Shown here: in pieces, positions 9,545 to 24,775 of the stretch | Layout of the letters: each line of letters opens with the position of its first letter | How positions within the stretch are numbered: position 1 is the first letter of the stretch | Assembly (NCBI GenBank): GCA_001466705.2 | Contig: LATX02000035.1 | Coordinates: 1,116,001 to 1,180,000, forward strand | Direction of reading: 5' to 3' | Source of the DNA: Moniliophthora roreri | Taxonomy: Eukaryota; Basidiomycota; Agaricomycetes; Agaricales; Marasmiaceae | DNA: 64,000 bases | Program-made: the position numbers and the translations under genes | Notes under the pieces: model-generated | What the model was told of the DNA's origin: nothing | Databases searched by the model: none | The model's input: the letters and a program-made list of their open reading frames with translations, nothing else

Positions 9545-11850
9545 TCATTCACAGACTCTGTTCCAAGTGCCCTGCTGTTCATCAGCAGTCGCCGCAAAGC
9601 ACTTATCAGTGACATCGCGTCCAATCTGATAACGCAGTTGAGTACCGACGAGAACTCAGATACCGGAAACACTTACCACATCCTCTCTGGACGCAAAGCG
9701 AAGAACCTTTGCATTATTTATCATCGAAGCGCGAGTGCTGGACGGTCCAGCAGCCGGTTCAACTTCGGGAATGCTTGGAATTGTAGCCCGAAAAGACCGA
9801 ACGCTGGCAGCATCGGGATCTGGGTCGGCATTGATGGCTTTGAAGGAGCTTCGACGCTGGGCACCAGCATAACCAGTGGCTCGTAGATGATCTCGTGCAA
9901 TATCGAGACCTGGGAGAACATTAGCCTGATCGACGAGTGTTAACGTACGGCTTCTGGCTCGGAGACCGAGAGTGAACGATAGAAGCACGACGGAGACACC
10001 ATCTAAAGTACTTGGAGTCAGGTAACGAGCTGTACAGTAAGCGAGTTGCGTACGTACGTACGATGATAGACCCCAAGACGATGAATGCAACAATGGGCTG
10101 AATTATTGCTGCTAGGAGTTCCGCCTGGCTCTGCGGCGGACTTGCTGGTTCAGGTAGTTTGCTGAGTGCAAGGCTGGATACGAAGACAGCACCAACGCCC
10201 ATCTGTGGCATGTACATATAAGCGAGATCAGGAAAGGGATGAAATGCTACACCTCACAGGACCTATGCATGACGTTAGGATGATGAACTCAGTACCACGG
10301 AAAAACGATGCTCACCAAAATGACCACAAAATAGCGCCTCCCTCCAGTTTTTGATTTCTGGAACCCATCTATACAGCATGAGTATAGCAGGGATACGACG
10401 CAAGAACATGACAACGACAAAGAGGACAACTAGCCTCCAGACGTCAGTTCCGAGGGTGGGCGAGTGCCAGGACTCAAACGGAAGCCACGCTCCTATGTAG
10501 AGGAAACAAGCACAGTTCAAGACGAAATCAATAATAGATGCGAATGCTTCATTTTCGATGTGGGTATTGAAGTCTCCATCCCACGAAATTGCACTGCCTG
10601 ACAATGTCAGAGCGGACCAAACGCGAGGATTCTCGACTCGTTCTTACCTGCAGCAAAGGCCGCGAGGAGATCGTCACTACCAATCGTGCTTGCAACGCCC
10701 ATCGTAAGCAGTGCCAGAGCTAGCTGCTGAGCTAGGTAAGCTTCTTTATTGATGAAGCCCTTTTTGTGTGACAGTTTCATGAGATGTCTGAATACAGTAC
10801 CTGGGATAAAAATAAGAAACTGAACGAGGAAACGGAGGAGGTTCGCACCAAGGACGGCACCAAGAATGACACCCAGAATAACTTGATCTATAATGTGAGA
10901 TCAGCAAACAGTGTTGGACTGGACCCGGATAGCATGCTAACAAAGCCATCCAACCAAAAACCATTTCCCGATCGCAACTCGTGTAGAGGTCTCTAGAGTT
11001 AGGTAGAGTGCAACTGTTAGGAATGGGAAGGCGAGGCCATCATTGGCTGCAGATTCGGCGGATAAAAAATGTCGGATATCAATAGGTACATATCTGATAG
11101 CAAACTTTCCCCCTGGGAATGGTGTGAGCGGAGATATGCACTGCAAGGCACATGCCTGACGGACCTACGATTGCGGCACAAATGATGGGGTCTGTAGGGG
11201 TAAGGCACGCCGAAATCGCAAGGCATGATATGAATTCGAGTCGAGGGAATAACAATTTGAGGGAACCTGAAAGTTAAGATTGATCAAGTTCTGTCTCATA
11301 CTATATCATACAGAGACGTACCAGCTATGATCCCCCAACCAATAGCCATAGTAGGGACCACCATAACGAGGAGGCCCTTCATATGTTTATATATATAGTT
11401 TTTGGGCAGTTCAACTCCGATAATGAACAAGCTAGTTGCAAGAACCACTCGCATTACTTCGAGAGTCACTTTTTCCTGCGACATTCCCCATGAACGAGGA
11501 TCGAATAGATTCGCTCCATGAGGGCCCATCATGATACCGAATGCGGTCCCAAGGAAGACCTCATTGATGTACAGCTTCACATTCCATCGGCGACGTCAAC
11601 GGGACATCTAGATTTGACTTGTCGCAAAATACACGCACTTTCTCCTTGACGAATAGGGAGACCATTGAAAACTGATGTATGATGTTTCAGGCAATGTCGA
11701 ATCATGTTGGAGCGAAAATAACTCACCGCGACTGTAAATCCACCCAAAACCACATAGGCCAGACTTGGGGAGGAAACCTATTTGAAAACGAGTGGGTGAA
11801 GATTTGGTAGGCATGAAAGGACCACAGACTTCTACAACTTCGATAGCCAT
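9545..11850 (-). CDS. NHA1: Na+/H+ antiporter, NHA1 family, copy 2
   Basis: This is a second NHA1-type exchanger, clearly a duplicate of the one at 6266-8491. The ATG at 11850 opens MAIEVVE, joined to VSSPSLAYVVLGGFTVA. Shared motifs include MGPHGANLFDPRSWG, CLAISACLTPTDPIICAAIV, LSAESAANDGLAFPFLTVAL, TIGSDDLLAAFAAG, NCACFLYIGAWLPFESWH and GSIIVHGVSVVLLSFTLGLR. The last is the usual NHA1 hinge between membrane domain and tail. The cytosolic tail is short compared with ascomycete Nha1 proteins, and includes LDIARDHLRATGYAG and a Ser/Pro-rich part. The 3' end is either a stop at 9656 or, after an intron with a GTAAGT donor, a stop at 9545. I prefer the latter. Both copies would act at the plasma membrane in Na+, K+ and pH balance. 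Confidence 0.84.
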
Positions 11851-12554
11851 TGCGGGGAATGGAGGGAATGAAGCGGTGGATTGAGATTGAGATATACAAG
11901 GATAAGTTAACATATCAGACATCAGGCATTCCCACCCACCCAAAACTACTGTAACCTAGAAGTTACAAGTAAAGACTACGAATTAAAGTACAGTAAATCA
12001 TAAGTCTAAGTATCGTCCATCTCCGGGATTGAACATTGAACGTCCATGGCTTTGATTTCGGATCTCCCGTATTCGACTTGATACAGGGAGGTCCGAGATG
12101 TGAAGATACTGCAAACTTTCCTTACTCGATCCAGCGTGAGAGATCCAGTGTCTTTCAAGCAAAACGAGGCCAAGACGTCAAGACAGTAAAGAATTGGAGA
12201 AATTAATACATTGGTTTGTAGTCCGTCCAACGAATAAGACAAAAGAAGTTTGCTCCTTCAAAACTCGGATTTGCATATAATACCTATGCAAGGGTATCGT
12301 AAGTACTGCGAGATATTTCGTCCTTGTCATATCAATAAGTGATAGAACGCGAAGAAGAATAATTAGGGAGAGAGGAACGGGCAGATGGAGAAAATATGGT
12401 GGATGGCTTGTTAAACTACACTTAATGACGCATTCAAACAAATGAGCGAATCGATTAGCAGGGGTGCGTGACGGCGGTGGAGATGATGCAAACGTAGAGG
12501 ATGAGAAGAGTTCAGATGCACGAGAGGGGTGACAGAACGAAGGTCAAGGCCGTA
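11851..12554. other. Intergenic region with no supported gene
   Basis: This is 704 bp between the start of antiporter copy 2 and the 3' end of the LIM-RhoGAP gene. Frames on the minus strand (12006-12242 and 12178-12441) are short and AT-rich, with no domain. It probably holds the promoter of copy 2 and the RhoGAP 3' UTR. Confidence 0.4.
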
Positions 12555-15500
12555 TCATCTTGGTTGTGGATAGCCGTTGGGATTTGGGCCATACGAATTT
12601 GGATGTTGATCCATACTCGGTCTGGGTTGAACATACGACGTAGGTCGTGATGACGGACCGTTTGCGGTTATCGGTCTGGGAGGACTTGACCACTCATCTG
12701 GTTGCGGCGTTCGAGGTGATGTCAACGTTGCCATACTCTGTGCGGCTGGACTATTGGAGGGGTATGTAGGAGTTGGGTGTACCATCCCAGGATGTGGGTG
12801 TTGATGGGGGATATGTGGAGAAGGAGAACCAGGAGGAGCAGGAGGTCGGTTTCGGTCGGTATTAGGAGCACCAAACTGCATTGCTTGTGGTCGTTCTGCA
12901 GTCGGTGTCATGGGTGGAGGGAACCTTGGTGCACTTCCGTTCGGCCCATTATACATTTGCACAGGTGGTCGCCCGTTACCTGATTTCAATCGCAGATATG
13001 TGTCACACTTCTTCATAAAGTCCTTCGCCGGTAGCTCCATAGAGTTGGCAAAATACTCTTGATCATGTAGAATCGAAAGGAATTCTTCGGGGACCGCAAA
13101 AAATTCGTCTTGGTTCTCGAGCAGTGAGGTCACAACTCGTATAGCGCCGAAGCTTTCGTCTCTCACAGCATCACGACCCCGCGAGTACAAAATACTGGGG
13201 CAGATGACTGTGGCAAGATTTCCAGAGTCCATCTTGCTGCCAGTCTCTTCGTCCATGTGTGCAAATGAAGCAACCCATTTCAAGAACACGAACAAGACCT
13301 CCATCGTATCTCGGTGTGCTTTCGGCATAATGATTGACAGCATGTGTAATGTTCTCTTACGGTCCGCCTCATTTGGTAAACCTAGAGGGTGGCATCCATG
13401 TCAGATAACGCCAATATCTGTATGTAGTTAATGGCAAACTTACTCTGAGAGGCCACCATCAGCCGATGGAGTTTGAATGTTAAAAGAGGATCGGGTAGAT
13501 CTCTCAAGAACTTCTTGAGCAATGCGGCCAATTGTACGGGGTTATCCTGCGTAAGGTCTACGGAAAGAGGGTCTCTGTCGATCGCCTCTGTGAGCTCTTT
13601 TAACCGCCGGATGTTCCCGTTCTTTCGGAAGATTCCCTCAACAGACATATCTATGCAAACTTTGGTCAAAAAAATGGCTTCACGTAAACAATTCGAAGTT
13701 GCACCGACCCATTTGCCTCATGGCAGAGATGACGTCGTCGATGAAGCTGGGGACTCTCAAAGTTGCCCTGGAGGCACCTAACAAAGAGTCTACACCCTCC
13801 TTTTCCACGAGTAACTCTAGAGGTACACCGAATGTTCCTGTGATATAAACGATTGAGCATAAAGTTGTTCAAGAAATGTTAACGCACTCACCCGTTTTCT
13901 TCTTCACATTCTTTTTGTCACCCTTGAACAACGTTTTCCAGAAGCCACCCTTCTTAATCTCCACAAGCTCCAGCAGTTCATCAACATCCAACTGATCCTT
14001 CAACGGGCTACGAGCCAAAACCAAGACCGCCGAGTGCTTCACGATCGCTAACTCGAGTGCACTCAGCTCAGCAATGTACGGTATTGAGTTCAACCTCGGT
14101 AACGACCGTTGTTGTTCCCTCGCCTGTGCAGCTTCCATCAGCTGAGGAAGATCAGCCAGCGTTATTCCGTCCTGCAGTACGGCTGCACCACTGCTATTAA
14201 TATTTACACCACCTATGCCTATTGGACTGCCTTCATCTCCGATCGCAGGTGAGTTGGGTGCACTCTCGTCAACGATCATCACTTCTGTATTATTCCTCGC
14301 AAAAGGTGGCTTTAAGACCTGCCCTTGACCCTGACCAGGAGCGGTCTCGACCGGCGGACCATATCTGCCTTGCTGCATCTGCTGAGCTTGTTGTTGCTGC
14401 AAATGCTGCTGGTATTGCTGTTGCTGGAAATGTTGTTGTTGCAATGATAGGGGCTGTTGTTGTTGCTGGTTCACTTGCGTTGGAGACCTCGCCTGTCCCT
14501 GCCTTTGATGCTGATGCTTCGAGGGATCCCCGCCATGTTGGTGTCTTCCGTCATGACTCTTCATCTCTGACGGTGCAACGCTCCTGCCGGTTGGACTCTC
14601 GACGATAGTGCTCCGTTTCGGTAACCGTGCAGTTGTTGACAGTTTTCGTCCCAAATGAACCTGCTTCATACGCATAATGTCGGCTGAATTGCGGTACGGA
14701 TCGGAATCAGGCTGGGATGTAGTGACTGGGTGATGAGCTGTGTCTGAGGTTCGGACGTGTTGAGTTGAGATTGAGAGGACATATGTTGAAGCATGATATG
14801 GGGAGCAAGCATGAATGGCGTGGGCGCGGCGCAAGACCATGGAGTGGACAAGGTTTGGTCGATGGTCCCATGACGAGGAGGAAGGAAAAAAAGGTTAGAT
14901 AAAACAAGGTCAATCAGTGCCTCAGCTTTATTACGCCGTCGAAATGAACTCACCGGGCGAAAGCGGCACGACACCCTGCCGTCGCAGCAGCAGGTACAGC
15001 CGCCTCAATGCTACATTCAGCAAAAAAGCGTACTGGTCTAATCTCTGCACAGCCTTAAAACCACCTTTGCACCCCGCATGTACGTGCTCCTTGCACAAAA
15101 TGACTGTCGGCACGACACCGAATGATGATGTTTCCTTCATCGAGTCGACCTCGTACACGAACATGGACACATTAGCGGGAGGCCGCCTTGCAGTCGTCAA
15201 TTTTGGTGGTTGTACTTGCGATGGCGCAACGGCTTGGTTGGAACCATTGGGCGGGATAGCCGCAGATGGTCCTTGGGTACCAGCACCTTCCTGCGGAGTC
15301 GACGTGCCCTCCTCTTTCTCCTTTTCCTTTTCCTTCTCCTTCTCCTTCCCTACCGCTGGTGGTAATGGCGCAGCCGCAACCTTTCCACAGACCTTACACT
15401 GCACACACTGCGAGTGCCATCTCTGATAGGTTCCTAGTCTGACACAATCCTCTTCCACAGTCAAATTGCACTTGATACACAGATCGCTCGGCGGATGACT

Positions 15501-17451
15501 TGAAGATACGTGTCTTGATGATCCCTCTTCGTGGTCTCCTGCACCGTTCCCTGATGGCTCCCCGCTGCTTGAGTTAAATGGGCTGTCACCTGCATACTCC
15601 GGCGCCAAACTCCTGAAACCGTATATCACACCCTGGGTTCCCCAATTGACATCCGTCCGACCACTACTTTCGTCATCTGCCGCTGAGCCATTGACAGTGC
15701 TGCTCCCTTTGCCCTTGATTAAACGACGAGCACCTGGGTTTCCTTGCTGGACAGCCAGGAGATGGAGCTTGTCAAGAAATCCTGCCATTGCATCCCGTAC
15801 GATTATCACCTCTCCGGAAGGCGTCGTAGTCTCATTCTCCCGTTCGAGTTTAAGAGCACCGGTAAGAGCTATCCGAATAAGGATTTTGAGGTAGTGAGCG
15901 AGACCTGTCACCAGCGCTAAAAGCTCCTGGGTCATGCCCATTCGTCGCGATCCGGTTTCTTGAGTGTGTGAGAGCAGGGTGAAGAGTTCGACTGTTTTCC
16001 GACAGAGCATGCGGGCTTCACGGACGTGAGACATACCTGAGAAGATCTGTATCAGCGACGTCACGTCTTCTATTAGTAACTCGAAAAATTTTACCTTTCA
16101 TGTTCAGTCTTGAAAACTGAAATTCGAGGTCGTCAATCGTTGCAAACAAGACTTCGACATGCAGGATAAACTTCTCGGCCATTCGAATAGCATCGAGGTA
16201 TTGTCCGTTGCTAACTTGTCTGAGCATGTCTGAGATACAGGCAGCGCTGGATTCCTCGAATGCCGATAAGACACTGTAACAAAGAATCGAATTGGAGTGA
16301 GGTGACGCCCAAGAGAAAGCGAAGGTTGACGCACGTCCAAATTCGATAGACCTGTTGCTCCATTCTTATCTGTTTTTCCTTCAATGAGGTTGGTGTCTCT
16401 CTCTGCTCTTCCTCAACATACGGCGGCTCCTCATGGTCCCCAGCATCTATTGACGTTGGTCTTCTTGAGACTACTTTGACGTTCCAGAACTGGGTGAACG
16501 TATTTGAAAACTGGAAGACATGGGGATTGAATGACGGAACGGACCTTGTTAATCATATAGCATTCAGGATGCCAACATTCGTCCCGCATGTTCCTATTAA
16601 TCTCAACGAATTGTTTGAGAATGGCGGTATTGCAGCCAGCGCACTTGGTTGCGAAGCGGGTAGAATAGTGGAAATGGCAGTATACATCGCCGTCATGTTC
16701 ATAGTACGAGTCTTGAGGACCAAAAAGAGTCGGACAGATTGAGCATGTAAAATGTTCGACATGAAATTTCTTGTCTGAAGTGAGGAGATGAGTATAGCGA
16801 ATGAAAATAGGTCGTGAGACGCACTGCAGGCGGTAATGTAGCTGCCCCGTAAAGCCATCCCACACTTTGCACAAATGAGATTGAGGCGTCGAAAGTAGTC
16901 CCGCTCGCAAAGAGGTTGTTGCTTTCCGTCGGGTCCCTCTATGGGAAAGAATTTGGATGCAACGACATCTCCGCAATCCTGGAGATCGATGTGAGTAAGG
17001 CAAGAAAGTGAGTGGTTTGAGGCGAACAGACCAAGCATTTGAAACAGTTGAGGTGAAAAACGGTACCCAGTGCACGAACAAAGGGACCTTGCATTGGTTT
17101 TCCGCATGATGAGCATGATCTGAGGAGAATTATCAGGACTGATGGCGAACGAAAAAGGACTCGGAGTAATTACGCAGAGACTAGACTTGTAGATGTGGTG
17201 GAGGCGGTGGTTGGTGGTGGTCTAGGCTTCCCTGAAGATGACGAGGAGGTTGAATCTGAATGAGATGAGGATAGAGATGATACGGAATCGCGGCTGGCCG
17301 AAGACTGGTAATGAGAGAGGTCGTCGCTCCTGGAGTGTGGGGGCAGGTTTTGCGAAGAGTGTTGTTTTTCTTTGCCTTCCTCCATAGTCGATGAGCGAGT
17401 GGGAAGAACAGGACGAGGCAGACGCCCGGCTGAGCTCTGCTCGTTGTCCAT
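12555..17451 (-). CDS. LRG1: LIM-domain Rho GTPase-activating protein (LRG1-like)
   Basis: Lrg1-type proteins switch off Rho1 and so restrain beta-1,3-glucan synthesis and cell-wall integrity signalling. The ATG at 17451 opens MDNEQSSAGRL and a Ser/Pro-rich leader. LIM1 reads CSSCGKPMQGPFVRALGT, then HLNCFKCLDCG. LIM2 follows with CAKCGMALRG, HVEHFTCSICPTLFG and CHFHYSTRFATKCAGC. LIM3 lies after a helical linker at CIKCNLTVEEDCVRLG, HSQCVQCKVCGK. The RhoGAP domain (about 12990-13890) has GTFGVPLELLV, the arginine finger in GIFRKNGN (near 13626), QLAALLKKFLRDLPDPLL and the HMDEETGSKMDSGNLATVICP run. Three LIM domains fit Lrg1 better than Rga1. Low-complexity inserts include a Lys-Glu run (about 15305-15350) and a Gln-rich tract (about 14378-14470). 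The C-terminus is Pro-rich. Confidence 0.88.
14378..14470 (-). repeat. CAA/CAG repeat encoding a Gln-rich tract
   Basis: On the minus strand this segment of the LRG1-like gene is a run of CAA and CAG codons broken by His, Tyr and Leu (QQQQPLSLQQQHFQQQQYQ and onwards). It is coding, in frame and disordered. Such runs often vary in length between strains. Confidence 0.75.
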
Positions 17452-17558
17452 AGTGAGTGAAGAAGTACAGGAGCTTGGCCAAGTTAAGGTTGTCACATCA
17501 TGTTACATGTCACATTCCTCAAGTAACTACAAGGACTATGTAGCGTAGTACTGGGTCA

Positions 17559-18475
17559 CTAGAAAAATCGACTAAGCATCCCAACAAGCCCCTTCAACAC
17601 TGAGTCTACCGTCTCATCAATGTACATCACCCTTACTGACCCATTTTTGGTTTCTGCATGCACCTCGTCGCCATCTTCTGCACCGTCGAATTCTCCAATC
17701 AAGTATCTCTTCGTGCCTTCGGAATCCCTCAACAAAGTCGCCTGCCCAGACACTCCTTCGGACAACTTGGCATTTCCGTGACAAGACGTAAGATATAGCG
17801 TTCCACGGAATGACCGCGGAATGCGGACATGCACAGAGCCGTTATGGGAATAACTTGAGAGTGCTATTGGAGGACTCGAACTGCCAGAACGATGCTGTTC
17901 CGAAGTTTTCTCTTGTGAATACTGTCCTGTCCAAGAAAACCACAGGAATAACTTACTAGCTTCGTCGTCACTGATCCATTACTAGAACGTGTCTCAAGCG
18001 TGACTTTCTTTCTCCCATCGCATGGTTTCGCATCGGAAACAATGTGAACCTCTGCGTCTACACCTCCATTCTTCGACGCAATCTCCAAATTTTTGCGAAG
18101 CTCTCCGGGGCTTTCGGCTTCGGCAGGCAGTGGTACTAGAGTTCCTGGTATCTGAAGCGATGCGTTGATTCCATAGATCCCTCGTACTGCCGAGTTCTTC
18201 TGGTGTATCAGGACGTAATTTGATGGTTTGACGCTGCTTGGAATGCTGTCCCTCGCGGCTGTCGCAGGAGGAACATATGGTGGCGGTGGAGCATCATGCT
18301 ATCAGTATACGTGTTAAATTCGATTCGCCTTTTCTGAAGATAGCATACCACTCACTACATAGGTTATACCGGGATCATCGGCCTCAACCTGTACGCGCTC
18401 GCGCTCTTGTTGAGCCTCTGCTTGCTTGGAAGCTGCGTCGAAGACTTCAGGATGTTCATCGCTGACAAGAATCAT
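17559..18475 (-). CDS. DUF7330-like uncharacterised protein
   Basis: The ATG at 18475 opens MILVSDEHPEVFDAASKQ, followed by a charged stretch and PPPPYVPPA. The C-terminal half is a beta-rich domain with repeated short motifs of the type NG(S/G)V. These are KNGGVDAEVHIVSD, SNGSVTTKLV, SHNGSVHVRIPRSFRGTLYL and KNGSVRVMYIDE. That pattern fits the DUF7330 type of protein common in mushroom genomes, but I identify it by pattern only. No signal peptide or membrane segment is visible, so a cytosolic location is likely. The function is unknown. It is divergent from NBP35, with 281 bp between the start codons. Confidence 0.62.
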
Positions 18476-18756
18476 GTTTCGAAAAGTGAGGAGACCGTCA
18501 AGCAGTAAGGGCGTGCTGCTTTATAAGTAAACGCCACAGACCCGCAGCTCAGCTCAGCTGCGCTAAGCCTGGCTAAATCCATCAGGATCCAGGGAAAATC
18601 TCGTCATGTGTCGAGCCGCAGTCGTTCAGTGTATAAGCATCTTGTACCGATCAAAAGAATAGGTACCCAAAACGAAATTGAGGACTTATCATTTTGGCTA
18701 GAGTCAAGGGTACGCAGAGCGCTTTGTCATCGAATTCGGCTTGCACCTCGACCAAG

Positions 18757-19899
18757 ATGATTGCAGTTCAATCAGTTTCCCAAGTCCCGGATCCCCTTGC
18801 CATTCCTTCAAATGCACCAGAGCACTGTCCTGTAAGGCCCCAAACCTAGCTTGTTAGATATTATACACTCACACGGATACTCAGGGAACCGACTCGGAAT
18901 TCGCAGGCAAGTCAGACGCCTGCAAAGGTTGCGCAAATCAAGAAATATGTGCATCGAGTAAAGCGAAAGGCCCTGACCCGGCGCTTCCATTCATCAAGCA
19001 ACGTATGTCTGGAGTGAAGAGAAAGATTCTTGTGCTATCTGGCAAGGGTGGTGTGGGCAAGTCGACATTTACAGCTCAATTGGGTTGGGCGTTTGCTGCT
19101 AATGAAGCAACCCAGGCGAGTAAATTTAGATGATCCACAACTCTTATGCTGACACTAATGGCTTACCAGACAGGAATAATGGATGTCGACATCTGTGGTC
19201 CTTCAATACCCACCATCCTAGGTATCGCCTCCGAACAGGTCCATTCTTCCGCCTCCGGCTGGTCCCCAGTATACGTCCAAGACAATCTTGCAGCCATGTC
19301 TGTCGGTTTCATGCTCCCCTCCTCACGAGACGCCGTAATGTGGCGAGGACCCAAAAAGAATGGTCTCATTTCCCAATTTCTCAAAGATGTAGATTGGGGC
19401 GATCTCGATTACCTCGTTATTGATACACCACCCGGTACATCCGACGAACACCTCAGCATTGTGCAGTTTCTTAAGGAAAGTGGTATTGATGGTGCAGTGT
19501 TGATTACCACCCCACAAGAGGTCGCGTTGCAGGACGTTAGAAGGGAGATCGATTTTTGCAAGAAGGTTGGGATCAGGATATTGGGGTTAGTGGAGAATAT
19601 GTCGGGATTCGTGTGCCCGAATTGTAAAAACGAATCACAGATCTTCAAGCCAAGTACGGGAGGTGGAAAAAGATTGGCTGAGGAGACGGGCATTGAATTG
19701 TTGGGATGTGTGCCGTTGGATCCGAGGATAGGCAAGAGTGCGGATTATGGCGTCAGCTTTTTGGATGAGTATCCAGATAGTCCTGCTACTACGGCGTATC
19801 TGGATATCATTGATCGTATGCAATCTCTCCTATCTTATTCTACTCTTGCCTGACATTTTTCCCCCTTCAGGCATCAAGGAGATCTTGGGCGACGACTAG
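18757..19899 (+). CDS. NBP35: Cytosolic Fe-S cluster assembly scaffold NBP35 (NUBP1)
   Basis: Nbp35 is a P-loop ATPase. With Cfd1 it assembles 4Fe-4S clusters for cytosolic and nuclear proteins. The N-terminal ferredoxin-like motif is complete. It has C-P-G-T, then C-K-G-C and I-C, in the C-x13-C-x2-C-x5-C spacing that separates Nbp35 from Cfd1, and an intron follows the first Cys-Pro. The P-loop reads [12 protein letters not shown] (19038-19070). Switch regions include [29 protein letters not shown] and the CPNC pair in [16 protein letters not shown]. The ATG at 18757 opens [13 protein letters not shown]. After the intron at 19846-19870 the gene ends with IKEILGDD. About 340 residues is normal for the family. 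The call is firm. Confidence 0.94.
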
Positions 19900-19988
19900 G
19901 CTCTCATTTACATAGACCTATCTTTGTATCTATATCATATGGATGTCTTTTTAATGTAGCTGGGTTTTAGGGAACTTCTATTCGTGAA

Positions 19989-21267
19989 TTACAAGAATCG
20001 CGACGGGTCCAGCTTCTTCAGACTCGTACAGGTTACTTTTCCATCCAAAACTAACTCTGCCATCGCTTTACCTGTTCCAGGCGCGTTGCATATCCCCTAA
20101 AGGTGACATTTCAATCGTCAAAGGTGAGCCACCGAGATGCAGGAGACCTACCCAACATGTATGTCCCGTAGCGATATACAACCCTTTCGCAATCTTCGGG
20201 GCAGCTCCTACTATCGGCCCACCTCCCAGTTTGACGACAGGTAAAAAGCAAGCCTGTCGTTTGTCAATTTTCCCATTCCTCAATTCGGGTGAGATACTCG
20301 TTGCATCTCTGATAACACGCTCGATGGCAGCAGAATCCACCTGAACGTCATCCACGGTTTCGGGGAGACGACAATCATCCCCAGAACCGCAGGCGTACAC
20401 TTCGTTTCCTGGACGTGCGTACAGCTCTGGAGTGACTACTCTGGGTCTTCCGGACTCGGAAAGGGTTATCGATGTGAATAATGCGTAGGGAGATATTGTC
20501 GTCTCTGGATGAATGGTTATACTGTGTGCACGCATGCCATCAATAGGAAGAGATGGAATGAGCGAAGGAGACCACGGGCCAGCGGTGAGGATGACTTCTG
20601 TGGCAGATACTGTTTTGCGGCCTTCCTTGGTGCTGTAGGCGACACCACTGACTTGACCCTTCTCTCTGTTGATAGACGTGACTCTCCCTTGTATGAGCTT
20701 GACCCCCCTCTCCTTTGCGAGTTCCATCATGCTCGTGGTAAAGAGATATGGGTGGACTTGGGCAGTAGCGCCTACAGGAGCCATGTCAGAGTACTCATCT
20801 GTAAGGTATTCCTCAACCCATGTCAAGTCCTCGGGAAGGCCTTTGGCTTTCCTGCTTTTCAAATCCCCGATCGTGCTTTTGCTTTCTCCAAGGGCATTCA
20901 GCTTTTCCAGACTCCTTTGTACTGCTAAGTCCCCCCTGTCGTCGGCGCCAGATAGCCCACTTCCTTCCCAGCTTCCAGCCTGGACAAATCTGAATCCCCA
21001 TCGACCCTTTCCGTCGTGTTCTTCGGCAAGCCTTAAATGCTCTGGGAAGGATACATTGACGAGCTCAGATGGATATGCCCACTTTGCAACGAGTCCGCCT
21101 GCTTTTCCGGAAGCACCTTGGGCTATACCGTTGAGGGAGGCTTCGATGACTTTGATGGAACAAGTTGAAGGGGAGTATAACGGGTGACGCGAGAGATAGT
21201 ATGCTGTACAAGAGCCGATGATTCCTCCACCGACGATTACGATGTCTTTACTGACTGGGCCCGACAT
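19989..21267 (-). CDS. TDA3: FAD-dependent oxidoreductase TDA3-like (DAO family)
   Basis: This is a DAO-fold flavoprotein whose yeast relative Tda3 is linked to endosome-to-Golgi traffic. The chemical substrate is not known to me. The Rossmann motif reads IVIVGGGIIGSCTAYYLSRH. The family run GIAQGASGKAGGLVAKWAYP is almost as in yeast, and MRAHSITIHPE, GNEVYACGSGDD and KRQACFLPVVKLGGGPIVG follow. An intron with a GTAGGT donor sits in GHTCW and leads to the last exon, GICNAPGTGKAMAELVLDGK, then LDPSRFL and a stop at 19989. The preferred start is the ATG at 21267 (MSGPVSKDIVIVGGG). An in-frame ATG at 21393 would add a basic, mitochondria-like leader. The gene converges on NBP35 with 89 bp between stops. 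Confidence 0.88.
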
Positions 21268-21556
21268 TTGTGGTGAACCTGATGCTGATGAGACGAGCTC
21301 TCGGCAATGGGGCTTTCGGTGGAATGACGATATACAATGGAGGACTCGTTGCTTCCGAAATTGTTTCACAGCAATGTTTGATGTCATCTGCATAGGTTTG
21401 GAGGAATCTTGAATATACTATTTCGCCAGGTCGACTTCCGTAAATTGTACACAGGTCCATAGCAGTATGTATTTCTAGTCACATTGAAATCCGACATTAC
21501 ATTTGGCATTCAGAGTCATCGCAAGGTCCATTCGTTTTCGTTTTACTTTTGTGTCA

Positions 21557-24434
<2,878 letters not shown>

Positions 24435-24775
24435 GCCAGAGGCGAGTGCCTCGAGCTATCTTATTGGTATGAGGGTGCAATGATGAATAGGCCAGACCGT
24501 AGGGTGTTCAATAACTCGGTGGAAGGAGTCAGAAGCAAGGAAAGTTCCCATTATAGCACCGAAGCGGGGACCACAGCCAGCCGCTGATTTACTTCCGTGC
24601 CGAAAAATGTTGATATCGCGGAATTCTTATCCCCGTCAGTCGATTCTTGTTACAACTCGAGTCCAGACTTGCAGAGATAACAGAAACTACGAAAAAAATA
24701 TACTAAAAGTGTATATTGATACAGGATTATCGATGTAGAATCTACTGAGACAGATAATAAATGCCAACATAACTG
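24435..24775. other. Intergenic region between symplekin 3' end and SLT2 start
   Basis: This 341 bp stretch holds the upstream region of SLT2 and the 3' UTR of the symplekin gene, including an AT-rich segment near 24680-24720. No gene is visible. Confidence 0.5.

Noticed and set aside
9402..9886. + strand open frames over the antiporter copy 2 tail
   Set aside because: Antisense of the tail and of the small spliced gene; the spliced frame ending at 9528 is the better reading.
10045..10060. gtacgtacgtacg runs here and near 30654
   Set aside because: At the first site it is overlapping donor sequence in antiporter copy 2; the second looks like a chance short repeat.
12006..12441. Two minus-strand frames between the antiporter and the RhoGAP
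   Set aside because: Short, AT-rich, no domain and no fitting splice sites.
14917..15426. + strand frame with a Ser/Phe run
   Set aside because: Shadow of the Lys-Glu repeat of the LRG1-like gene on the other strand.
20509..21187. + strand frames opposite TDA3
   Set aside because: Antisense shadows of a well-supported flavoprotein gene.
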